Shown here: positions 1 to 6,421 of the stretch, piece by piece
Position numbering within the stretch: the first letter of the stretch is position 1
How the letters are laid out: every line of letters starts with the position of its first letter
Assembly: GCA_003140705.1 (NCBI GenBank)
Contig: PLKU01000346.1
Span: 1 to 10,721 of the forward strand
Length of the DNA: 10,721 nt
Direction: 5' to 3'
Origin: Acidobacteriaceae bacterium
GTDB taxonomy: Bacteria; Acidobacteriota; Terriglobia; Terriglobales; Acidobacteriaceae
The notes under the pieces: model-generated
Seen by the model: only the letters and a program-made list of their open reading frames with translations
What the model was told of the DNA's origin: nothing
Database searches by the model: none
Program-made: the position numbers and the translations under genes

Positions 1-1264
1 CGGTGCGGTTGGGGCCGTAGTCAACGAAGTCGTAAAGGTCTCCGCCGATGGTTCGGGCGGGGAGAAAGCGGACGGCCATCTGGGCGTGGGGATGCTCGGG
101 AGCGACAGGAGGCAGGAGGCGGAGCTGGACCTCGCGGGCCATGGCGATATCGCGTTCAAGCTGGCGCTCCTGCCGACGAACGGCCTGATAGAGGCGAGCA
201 TTTTCGATCGCAATGGCCACCTGTGCTGAGAGGGTGGTCAGCATGCGTTCGTGCTCCTCGTGGAAGAAGCCTGTGCGGGTGTGTTCAAGATCGAGCACGC
301 CGATGATCCGGCCCTTGTAGAACAGGGGGACAACCAGCTCGGAACGTGTCTCCTCATTCATGGGAAGGTAGCGCGGGTCCTTGCCGACGTCAGGGACATT
401 GATGAGGCGCCACTCGCGGACCGCGGCACCGACCAGGCCGCTGGTAATGGCAATGCGGCGCAGCGGGGCATGTGTGTATCCGAAGCGCCATGCATAGCGC
501 GTGACTAGGGTCTCACCTTTTTCATCGAGCAGCATGATGGTGAACATCTGGTAGTCGATGAGGCGGCGGAGAAGCTGACCAATACGTTCGAGCAGTGGGT
601 TCAGCTCGAGGATAGAGGCCAGTTCGACTGCGATCTCATTGAGCACTTCGAGGGTCTGAGCCTGGCGGGAGACGCGTGTGTAAAGTCGGGCATTCTCAAT
701 GGCCTGGGCGATGCGGGAGGCAGTAAGAGTGAGCAGGTGAAGATGCTCAGGGCGGAAGTAGTCTGCGTGTTCGCTCTCTATGTCCATGACGCCGATAAGG
801 CGGTTCTTGGCGATGAGCGGAACTGCCAGCTCAGAGCGGACCTCGGGATTGGCAGCGACGTAGATGTCTGAAGTCGAGACGTCGTTGAGGAGGATAGGCT
901 GGCGAGTGAGAGCGACCTGGCCGACGACTCCCTTGCCGATGGGGAAGCGGGAGCGTTCTACCTCAGGGGAATGGCCGATCTGAAACCGCATGCGGAGGTC
1001 ATGGGTGCGGTCGTTGAGAAGAAGAATGGCAAAGATGCGGTAATGGATAACGGCGCGAACGAGCTCGGAGGTGCGGTTGAGAAGGGTTTGAAGATCGAGA
1101 GTTGTGTTGAGGGCGTCAGTGAGCTGGGCGAGATAGGCAACGTCGGCAGGCTCCACGCGTGCATTGATCGGGTCAAGGTGAGCGTTGGGGTTGAAGGGGT
1201 CAACAGGGCGATAGTCGCCCTCGAGTTCTGGTTCTTCAGACGGAGCTGGGGGAATGGGGGACAT
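1..1264 (-). CDS. Tandem-GAF SpoIIE/RsbU-type serine phosphatase (partial, C-terminus off the window)
   Basis: The frame is open from ATG at 1264 to the window edge, giving 421 visible residues. Domains in order: a Pro/acidic N-terminus (1-40), GAF 1 (about 58-195), GAF 2 (about 217-360), a helical linker (361-390) with the RDIAMAREVQLRLLPP motif that precedes RsbU-type phosphatase domains, then the start of the PP2C/SpoIIE domain with IGGDLYDF at 406-413; its first Asp is a usual metal ligand. The two GAF domains look like an internal duplication: RSELAVPL / RSELVVPL, IGVMDIE / IGVLDLE, IENARLY twice. Family knowledge: such proteins sense a small ligand or redox signal through GAF and dephosphorylate an anti-sigma-factor antagonist. 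The ligand and partner cannot be told here. There is no signal peptide or membrane segment, so it is probably cytoplasmic. No clear ribosome binding site precedes 1264, but no other in-frame ATG lies nearby. It follows deoC by 76 bp on the same strand. Confidence 0.93.
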   Translation of the reverse strand, partial: MSPIPPAPSEEPELEGDYRPVDPFNPNAHLDPINARVEPADVAYLAQLTDALNTTLDLQTLLNRTSELVRAVIHYRIFAILLLNDRTHDLRMRFQIGHSPEVERSRFPIGKGVVGQVALTRQPILLNDVSTSDIYVAANPEVRSELAVPLIAKNRLIGVMDIESEHADYFRPEHLHLLTLTASRIAQAIENARLYTRVSRQAQTLEVLNEIAVELASILELNPLLERIGQLLRRLIDYQMFTIMLLDEKGETLVTRYAWRFGYTHAPLRRIAITSGLVGAAVREWRLINVPDVGKDPRYLPMNEETRSELVVPLFYKGRIIGVLDLEHTRTGFFHEEHERMLTTLSAQVAIAIENARLYQAVRRQERQLERDIAMAREVQLRLLPPVAPEHPHAQMAVRFLPARTIGGDLYDFVDYGPNRT

Positions 1265-1340
1265 GGGTGTCGAAGGGAATGATAGCGCAAGCAGCGGTTG
1301 GGAGACTGGGTAGAGGGGATCGGCATCAGTGCTTTCGTTC

Positions 1341-2096
1341 TTAATCAGCGCCGAGCTCGCGGACGATGGCGACGGAGGCAGATGCGCCGATGCGGTTGGC
1401 TCCAGCTTCAAGCATGGAGCGGACGTCTGCGAGCGTGCGGATGCCGCCTGACGCCTTGACACCGGTGCGCGCACCAGTGAGGCCGCGCAGCAGGGCAACG
1501 TCGGCCGGGGTTGCGCCTCCGCCGGCAAAGCCTGTCGAAGTCTTGAGGAAGTCCGCCCCCGCCTGGATGGCAATTTCACCGCCGCGGAGCTTTTCTGCCA
1601 TAGTAAGCAAGGTGGTTTCAAGAATGACCTTGAGCAGTGCGCCGTTTTGATGGGCGACGGTGGAAGCAGCGTGAACGGTATGGTGAACGGCGTGGTGGTT
1701 GCCGCTCTTCAACTGGCCGATGGGGATGACCATGTCCAATTCCCGAACGCCGAGGCGGGTGAGTGCTGCTGCTTCCTGGCGCAGCGTCGAGACGAGGGAG
1801 GCTCCAAGGGGAAAGCCGATTACAACACCGACGGGGACGCCAGTGCCGGAGAGAATACCCACTGCGGTGGATGCCCATACCGGGTTCACCATGGCGCAGG
1901 CAAAACGGTATCGAATGGCTTCGTCACAAAGACTCTTCACCTGTTCGCTGGTTGCGTCTGGCTTGAGCAGGGTGTGGTCGATGACCGATGCGAGCGTCTG
2001 CCAACTCGACAAAGTTTGTGCCGCGAAAGCGGCTGAATCGAAGGTGCCGTTGTCGAATTCGAGATCTGAGGCCTGGATGGGGGTAATGGCGGACAT
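1341..2096 (-). CDS. deoC: Deoxyribose-phosphate aldolase
   Basis: A 251-residue class I aldolase that splits 2-deoxy-D-ribose 5-phosphate into glyceraldehyde 3-phosphate and acetaldehyde in cytoplasmic deoxynucleoside catabolism. Visible motifs are IDHTLLKP (39-46), VVIGFPLG (91-98), ELDMVIPIG (119-127, with Asp121 the expected catalytic Asp), ADFLKTSTGF (181-190, Schiff-base Lys185) and GVKASGGIRT (212-221, second Lys214). The usual family motif is DMVINIG; here Asn is replaced by Pro. Length fits the bacterial family (about 220-260), with an N-terminal extension of roughly 35 residues before the core. The frame is open 32 codons further upstream (to 2192), but ATG 2096 is preceded at 9 nt by AAGGAG, and a good promoter lies inside the would-be extension, so 2096 is the start. 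No phosphorylase or kinase of the deo pathway is adjacent. Confidence 0.95.
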   Translation of the reverse strand: MSAITPIQASDLEFDNGTFDSAAFAAQTLSSWQTLASVIDHTLLKPDATSEQVKSLCDEAIRYRFACAMVNPVWASTAVGILSGTGVPVGVVIGFPLGASLVSTLRQEAAALTRLGVRELDMVIPIGQLKSGNHHAVHHTVHAASTVAHQNGALLKVILETTLLTMAEKLRGGEIAIQAGADFLKTSTGFAGGGATPADVALLRGLTGARTGVKASGGIRTLADVRSMLEAGANRIGASASVAIVRELGAD

Positions 2097-2163
2097 AGGT
2101 AGATGCTCCTTGCCGGGGTCGCCGCTCTCAAGGGCCGACTGACCGGGCAGTGTACGGGAGATG

Positions 2164-2192
2164 AGTATAGTTCCTGGGACAGCACGGGACAA
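2164..2192 (-). promoter_or_regulatory. Sigma-70-like promoter of deoC
   Basis: Read on the minus strand: -35 TTGTCC (2187-2192), a 17-nt spacer and -10 TATACT (2164-2169). Transcription would begin near 2157, giving a leader of about 60 nt before ATG 2096, with AAGGAG at its end. The site falls inside the longest open frame of deoC, which supports the shorter protein. It is assigned by consensus only. Confidence 0.5.
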
Positions 2193-2248
2193 AATTTATC
2201 GATTGATGGGTGTCGGTCCATGGTGAATTAGCAGCTTTCAGATCCTGA

Positions 2249-3595
2249 TCAACAGCGGACGATATTGTCGGCCTGGATCCCCTTTGTGGCATTGCGGGTA
2301 TCCACAACCAACCTTGCCTTGCTAACGATGGATGCATAGTCGTATTGCGAGTGGTCGGTGACGATGACGACGCAGTCGAATTCCGGGATTTGGTCGAGGG
2401 GTGTGCAGATCATATTGAGCATGTATTTTCGACCATGGCCCACCTTTGGAAAGAAAGGATCGTTGTATTCGACGTGGGCTCCACGCTTCTGGAGGAGTTC
2501 AATGATGGTTAATGACGGTGACTCGCGGAGATCGTCAATGTCGCGCTTGTAGGCGAGGCCGAGGACCAGCACTTTGGAACCGTGCAGCGGTTTATCCCTC
2601 TGGCTCATGGCTTCGGCGATGTTCTCGACGACAAAGTAGGGCATGGCGACATTTACCTGCCCGGCAAGTTCGATGAAGCGGGTGTGGAAGTCAAACTGCT
2701 TTGCTTTCCAGGAGAGGTAGAACGGGTCAATCGGAATGCAGTGCCCACCGAGACCGGGACCGGGATAGAATGCCTGGAACCCGAACGGCTTGGTCTTGGC
2801 CGCGGCAATAACTTCAAACAAGTCGATTCCCATGCGCATGCAAAGCTGCTTGAGCTCGTTCACAAGTGCGATATTCACGCAGCGATAAATGTTCTCGAGG
2901 AGCTTGGTCATCTCCGCCACGGCGGGGGTCGAGACGGGGACGGTGCGGTTGAAGATGCTTGCATAGACAGCAGATGCAAGATCGAGGGCGACGGGCCCGC
3001 AACCGCCCACAACTTTAGGAATGTCGCGGCGATCTACTGTTTCGTTTCCCGGATCTTCTCGTTCGGGTGAGAATGCCACATAGAAGCCGGAGCTCTCCGG
3101 GGTTCGCGCAACGCGGAGGGCGGATGGATTCCCCTGTTCCAGAAGTGGCACAACTACTTCTTCAGTAGTGCCCGGGTAGGTTGTGCTTTCGAGGACAATG
3201 AGTTGGCCTTCCTGCAGGTGAGCAGCGATGCTTCTCATGGTACCGGTGACGTAGCTCAGGTCAGGCTCGTGGTATTCAGTGAGCGGTGTGGGCACACAGA
3301 CGATGACGACATCCATGCGCGCAATCTGGCTGTAGTCCGTCGTGGCAGTGAAGCCATTTTTGAGCGCGGCGTGAATTTCTGAGGCGGGAATGCGGACAAT
3401 GTACGATCGGCCGCTGTTTAGTTCGTCCACCTTCTTCTGGTCGATGTCGAAGCCGGCAATTGCAAAGCGCTCTCGGCTGAAGAGCAACGCGAGGGGCAGG
3501 CCGACATAGCCCATTCCTACAATTCCAATGCGGGCCTGGCGGGTTGCGATTTTTAGTTTGATCTCCGCGGTCCTGTCCAACGGTGCGGTGGTCAC
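2249..3595 (-). CDS. UDP-N-acetylhexosamine 6-dehydrogenase (WbpA/WbpO/TviB-like nucleotide-sugar dehydrogenase)
   Basis: A 448-residue enzyme of the UDP-glucose/GDP-mannose dehydrogenase family, which oxidises C6 of a UDP-sugar to a carboxylate with two NAD+. Visible features: Rossmann motif GMGYVG (27-32) followed by GFDID (48-52); ESTTYPGTTEE (136-146); FSPEREDPGN (175-184); EMTKLLENIYR (228-238) with the conserved active-site Lys; and GLGGHCIPIDPFYL (281-294), where Cys286 is the catalytic thiol. The C-terminal UDP-binding domain runs from about 340 (KVLVLGLAYKRDIDDLRESP) to VVDTRNA. The ESTTYPGTTEE and FSPEREDPGN signatures resemble the UDP-HexNAc enzymes more than plain UDP-glucose dehydrogenase. 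The start is GTG 3595, which overlaps the epimerase stop as GTGA, with GGGGAG 6 nt upstream; the longer frame to 3703 would run through the epimerase. It is translationally coupled to the epimerase and should act on that enzyme's UDP-GalNAc or on UDP-GlcNAc. Confidence 0.92.
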   Translation of the reverse strand: MTTAPLDRTAEIKLKIATRQARIGIVGMGYVGLPLALLFSRERFAIAGFDIDQKKVDELNSGRSYIVRIPASEIHAALKNGFTATTDYSQIARMDVVIVCVPTPLTEYHEPDLSYVTGTMRSIAAHLQEGQLIVLESTTYPGTTEEVVVPLLEQGNPSALRVARTPESSGFYVAFSPEREDPGNETVDRRDIPKVVGGCGPVALDLASAVYASIFNRTVPVSTPAVAEMTKLLENIYRCVNIALVNELKQLCMRMGIDLFEVIAAAKTKPFGFQAFYPGPGLGGHCIPIDPFYLSWKAKQFDFHTRFIELAGQVNVAMPYFVVENIAEAMSQRDKPLHGSKVLVLGLAYKRDIDDLRESPSLTIIELLQKRGAHVEYNDPFFPKVGHGRKYMLNMICTPLDQIPEFDCVVIVTDHSQYDYASIVSKARLVVDTRNATKGIQADNIVRC

Positions 3596-4563
3596 TGGGC
3601 ACTCCCCGCGCCGGAGCCCCCGCGCTTGGCGATGGTCTTGTACCAATCGACGGTGCGCTCGAGTCCTTCGCGGAATTGTACTTGTGGCTCGTAGCCCAGG
3701 CATTCTCTTGCCTGGCTGATATCGGCGAGAGAGTGCTTGACGTCGCCTCCGCGCTCGGCTGCGTAACGGATCTCTCCGTTGTATCCGGTGGCGGTGCGCA
3801 GAATCTCAACGGCCTGGTTGAGCGAAATCCGGTGGCCCGTGGCGAGGTTGAAGACCTTGCCCGAGACTTTTTCCGCTTGGGCTTCAGAGGCCAACAGATT
3901 GCCATAGACCACGTTCTGAATGAAGGTAAAGTCGCGGCTCTGTTCGCCATCGCCATAGATTGTGGGCGTTTCACCGGCCAGCATCTTAAGCGTAAATATG
4001 GCCAGCACTCCGGAGTAGTGCGAGGTGGGATCCTGATTAGGGCCGAAGACGTTGAAATAGCGGAGGGTCACCGTCTCCAATCCATATACCTGGGTGAAGC
4101 ACTGCAAATAGACTTCGCCAGCAAGTTTGGTTACCGCGTAGGGCGATATAGGGCTGGGAGTCATGTCCTCAGTCTTGGGCATCGTGGGAGTGTTGCCGTA
4201 GACAGACGACGAGCCTGCATAGACGAAGCGGCGAACGTTAGCGTCCTTAGCCGCGGTCAATAACTGCACCGTTCCCGAAACGCCGGCGAAGTTTGAGCCG
4301 ATCGGGTCTTCAATGGAGCGGGGCACTGACGGAATGGCTGCCTCGTGAAAGATGCAATCGACTCCACGGCAGGCCTGGGTAACCGCGGCAGCATCATTGA
4401 CATCTGCCTCGATGAAATCCATGGCCTCCAGGCCGACAAGATTCTCCTGCTTGCCGGTGGAGAAGTTGTCGATTCCGCGGACTCGTTTGCCGCGCGCAAG
4501 CAATTCGGCGGCGATCGACCTGCCAATAAATCCGGCAGCGCCGGTAACCAAATAAGTGTTCAT
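3592..4563 (-). CDS. UDP-N-acetylglucosamine 4-epimerase, WbpP/TviC-like (SDR family)
   Basis: A 323-residue extended short-chain dehydrogenase/reductase predicted to interconvert UDP-GlcNAc and UDP-GalNAc with tightly bound NAD+. Visible motifs are GAAGFIG (8-14), the 4-epimerase Ser stretch AGSSSVYG (116-123), the catalytic pair Tyr142/Lys146 in SPYAVTK, RYFNVFGPNQDP (168-179) and QSRDFTFI (208-215). In GalE-type enzymes one residue gates N-acetyl acceptance (Tyr299 in E. coli GalE, Cys in human GALE, Ser306 in WbpP). The aligned stretch GDVKHSLADIS (273-283) carries Ser278, the small, WbpP-like form, so N-acetylated substrates should fit. ATG 4563 has AAAGG 5 nt upstream. The stop overlaps the downstream dehydrogenase start by 4 bp, so the pair forms one operon and probably supplies UDP-GalNAcA to a surface polysaccharide. 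No glycosyltransferase is in view. Confidence 0.93.
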   Translation of the reverse strand: MNTYLVTGAAGFIGRSIAAELLARGKRVRGIDNFSTGKQENLVGLEAMDFIEADVNDAAAVTQACRGVDCIFHEAAIPSVPRSIEDPIGSNFAGVSGTVQLLTAAKDANVRRFVYAGSSSVYGNTPTMPKTEDMTPSPISPYAVTKLAGEVYLQCFTQVYGLETVTLRYFNVFGPNQDPTSHYSGVLAIFTLKMLAGETPTIYGDGEQSRDFTFIQNVVYGNLLASEAQAEKVSGKVFNLATGHRISLNQAVEILRTATGYNGEIRYAAERGGDVKHSLADISQARECLGYEPQVQFREGLERTVDWYKTIAKRGGSGAGSAQ

Positions 4564-4741
4564 TTCAACCTTTCACACAGCAGTCGTGTTCATCGCTTCT
4601 AATGGGGCGAAGTTCCCTTTCGGAATTCTTGCATGGGACGAAGTAATACAGGGAGCGCTGCATCGTACACGTTGCTTTATGCCGAATGAAGTGATTCCGC
4701 AATTTTGCCAGCCGCGCATGTAGATTGACCACGGCAGGTTC

Positions 4742-4771
4742 ATTATCAGCAAAATTCGTTCAAGAGTCCAA
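4742..4771 (-). promoter_or_regulatory. Sigma-70-like promoter of the epimerase-dehydrogenase operon
   Basis: On the minus strand: -35 TTGGAC (4766-4771), 18-nt spacer, -10 GATAAT (4742-4747). It lies in the 236-bp gap between the hpt stop and the epimerase start. Transcription would begin near 4735, leaving an untranslated leader of about 170 nt before ATG 4563. The leader is long for a simple operon, but I see no recognisable riboswitch or terminator/antiterminator pair in it. It is assigned by consensus only. Confidence 0.5.
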
Positions 4772-4799
4772 CTTTGGCCCGCAGGCCGCGGTAGACAGA

Positions 4800-5345
4800 C
4801 TACTCAGGGTGGTCCGGGGTCATCAGGCAGATGTCTGGGAGATTGCGGTAGCGCTCAGCGTAGTCCATGCCGTAACCGATGACGAAAAGGTTCGGAATGG
4901 AGAATCCAACGTAGTCGGCCTCGATCTTTTCCAGGCGGCGCGACGGCTTGTCGAGCAAGGCGGCAATGCGGAGGGTCTTGGGGTGTTGCTGGAGGAAGAG
5001 CTTGCGCAGATAGGACAGGGTCAGGCCGGTGTCGAGGATGTCCTCAACCACAAGCACATTCTTCCCTTCGATGGGTTCGTCGAGATCCTTGATGAGCTTG
5101 ACGGCTCCGGAAGAACGCTGTCCCTTGCCGTAGCTTGACGTGGCGACGAAATCAAAAGTGGCGTCAACCTGGACTGCACGGGCAAGGTCTGCCAGAAATG
5201 GAGCAGCGCCTTTGAGCACGCCAACCATGACCAGCTTTTCGCCATTGAGGTCGTGCGTTATTTGAGCGCCCATTTCGGCGACACGGTCGGCAATCTGCTG
5301 ACGTGTGAAGAGAACCTCAAGGCCCTGACGGATGACGGTAGCCAT
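4800..5345 (-). CDS. hpt: Hypoxanthine(-guanine) phosphoribosyltransferase
   Basis: A 181-residue type I phosphoribosyltransferase that joins hypoxanthine or guanine to PRPP in cytoplasmic purine salvage. Visible motifs are VGVLKGAAPF (41-50, PPi loop), SSYGKGQRSSG (70-80, the flexible catalytic loop), the PRPP-binding signature VLVVEDILDTGLTL (97-110) with the acidic pair Glu101/Asp102, LDKPSRR (131-137, with the purine-contacting Lys133) and the C-terminal GYGMDYAERYRNLP (157-170). Length matches bacterial Hpt (about 175-185). ATG 5345 fits where family members begin; the open frame reaches ATG 5399, but the extra 18 residues look unlike protein of this family. No ribosome binding site precedes 5345. 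A -10-like GATACT ends only 6 nt before it, so the message may be leaderless. It is divergent from lgt and separated by 137 bp. Confidence 0.94.
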   Translation of the reverse strand: MATVIRQGLEVLFTRQQIADRVAEMGAQITHDLNGEKLVMVGVLKGAAPFLADLARAVQVDATFDFVATSSYGKGQRSSGAVKLIKDLDEPIEGKNVLVVEDILDTGLTLSYLRKLFLQQHPKTLRIAALLDKPSRRLEKIEADYVGFSIPNLFVIGYGMDYAERYRNLPDICLMTPDHPE

Positions 5346-5348
5346 GCA

Positions 5349-5354
5349 GACAGT
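5349..5354 (-). promoter_or_regulatory. Possible -10 element of hpt (leaderless arrangement)
   Basis: GATACT on the minus strand ends 6 nt before the hpt ATG at 5345. A TTGTCG hexamer lies 19 nt further upstream, a long spacer for a -35. If used, transcription would begin at or next to the start codon, consistent with the lack of a Shine-Dalgarno sequence. The match to consensus is only moderate. Confidence 0.25.
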
Positions 5355-5467
5355 ATCGCGCGAAAGGGCGACCACTCGACAAGAAACTGTGCAAATCATG
5401 TCAGCCCGCCGTGGACGGCCAATTTCGAGCGTAGAAGCGAAACGCGCGATTATTTCGCTAGCCCGTC

Positions 5468-5473
5468 TATACT
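5468..5473 (+). promoter_or_regulatory. Possible -10 element of lgt
   Basis: TATACT (5 of 6 to consensus) ends 9 nt before ATG 5483. No -35 match stands 16-18 nt upstream. A start point about 7 nt downstream of the hexamer would give a leader of 2-3 nt. A weak purine stretch GAGAAG lies between the hexamer and the ATG and could instead act as a ribosome binding site if a promoter lies further upstream. Confidence 0.25.
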
Positions 5474-5482
5474 TGAGAAGAC

Positions 5483-6295
5483 ATGATGCCTTATCTCCAC
5501 ATCTGGCGCGTGACGCTGCCCACTTTCGGGCTGATGCTTTGGTTTGCCGCGGTTGCGGCAGCCCTTGTCATGGACCAGGGATTCAAGCGCGCGCGCATAG
5601 GTGCGGGCCGGACGCACGCGGAGGGGACCGGGCCAGATGCAGTAGGGATGGTCGCGGTGGCCATGGTTGTCGGCATTGTGGGCGCCAAGCTATGGCACGT
5701 GCTCGACACTCCATCGGAGTTCCAAGAAATGGGTTGGCGGGTGCTGTGGGATTCGGCGGGTTTTGCGTGGTTTGGCGGGCTGCTGTTCGGCATTACGGCA
5801 CTGCTGTTGCAAGGCCATTGGGGGAAGATCGGCGGTCTTCGGACCCTGGATCTGGCTGCCCCGGCGGCGGCAATCGGCTATGGGGTTGGCCGCATCGGGT
5901 GCTTTCTTTCGGGAGATGGTTGTTACGGCTTGCCGACGAAACTGCCGTGGGGAATGAGGTTTCCGAATGGCATCGAGCCGACACTTGTTCCGGTGCACCC
6001 AACGCCCCTCTATGAGTTCGGAGCGGCGCTGCTGATCGGCTGGTGGCTTTGGTGGCGCGGAGGAAAGCGCCACGGGACAGGCGCGATTGTAGGCCAATAC
6101 CTGGTGCTGAGCGGAGTTGCTCGATTCTTAGTTGAATTTATACGACGCAACCCCAAGGTTCTTTGGGGTTTATCAAATGCGCAGCTGGCCAGTGCGGGGT
6201 CTGCTGTTGTGGGGATTGTGCTCATCTTGTGGGCGGCGACGCAGCCGTCAACTGGACCCGAAGAGGAATTGGTTATTGTGGAAGAAGGCCTATAG
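5483..6295 (+). CDS. lgt: Phosphatidylglycerol-prolipoprotein diacylglyceryl transferase
   Basis: A 270-residue inner-membrane enzyme that moves diacylglycerol from phosphatidylglycerol to the lipobox Cys of prolipoproteins. About seven hydrophobic segments are visible (near 13-32, 54-74, 93-110, 123-142, 176-191, 200-218, 233-252). Family motifs: GYGVGRIGCFLSGDGCYG (132-149, the Lgt signature with the conserved Arg137), HPTPLYEF (172-179) and RFLVEFIRR (214-222; Arg214 and Glu218 match E. coli Arg239/Glu243). Two differences from E. coli Lgt stand out: the essential His103 position is Phe97 (GFAWFGGL), and signature Asn146 is Cys140. I believe related substitutions occur in other divergent Lgt lineages, so the activity call stands, but the catalytic details may differ. 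ATG 5483 is followed at once by a second ATG at 5486; either could be used. It is divergent from hpt and convergent with the SprT-like gene. Confidence 0.92.
   Translation: MMPYLHIWRVTLPTFGLMLWFAAVAAALVMDQGFKRARIGAGRTHAEGTGPDAVGMVAVAMVVGIVGAKLWHVLDTPSEFQEMGWRVLWDSAGFAWFGGLLFGITALLLQGHWGKIGGLRTLDLAAPAAAIGYGVGRIGCFLSGDGCYGLPTKLPWGMRFPNGIEPTLVPVHPTPLYEFGAALLIGWWLWWRGGKRHGTGAIVGQYLVLSGVARFLVEFIRRNPKVLWGLSNAQLASAGSAVVGIVLILWAATQPSTGPEEELVIVEEGL
6149..6170 (+). repeat. Perfect 8-bp stem inside lgt
   Basis: AACCCCAA (6149-6156) and TTGGGGTT (6163-6170) are separated by a 6-nt loop within the lgt coding sequence (codons around RNPKVLWGL). There is no U-run after the stem, so it is not a standard terminator. 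It may be a coincidence of Pro/Lys/Trp/Gly codons. Confidence 0.4.
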
Positions 6296-6421
6296 AGGCC
6301 AGCTCACCGTTGCGCAACAAACCTCACCGACTCTCAATCGCGGCTCCAAAGTCTATTCAAATCCGACCCGATTTTTACCGTCTCCCACCAATGAAAGCTG
6401 TGCCGGCGCTGTCTCGATTCG

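Noticed and set aside
2097..2192. N-terminal extension of deoC to an upstream start
   Set aside because: The extension contains a good -35/-10 pair, and ATG 2096 has a well-spaced AAGGAG. The added residues do not resemble aldolase sequence.
2582..3070. 162-codon plus-strand frame opposite the dehydrogenase gene
   Set aside because: It is a shadow of a strongly conserved minus-strand enzyme; it has no ribosome binding site and no known domain.
4565..4663. 32-codon ORF in the leader of the epimerase gene, ending just before its ATG
   Set aside because: It has no ribosome binding site and no composition typical of a leader peptide (no run of a regulatory amino acid).
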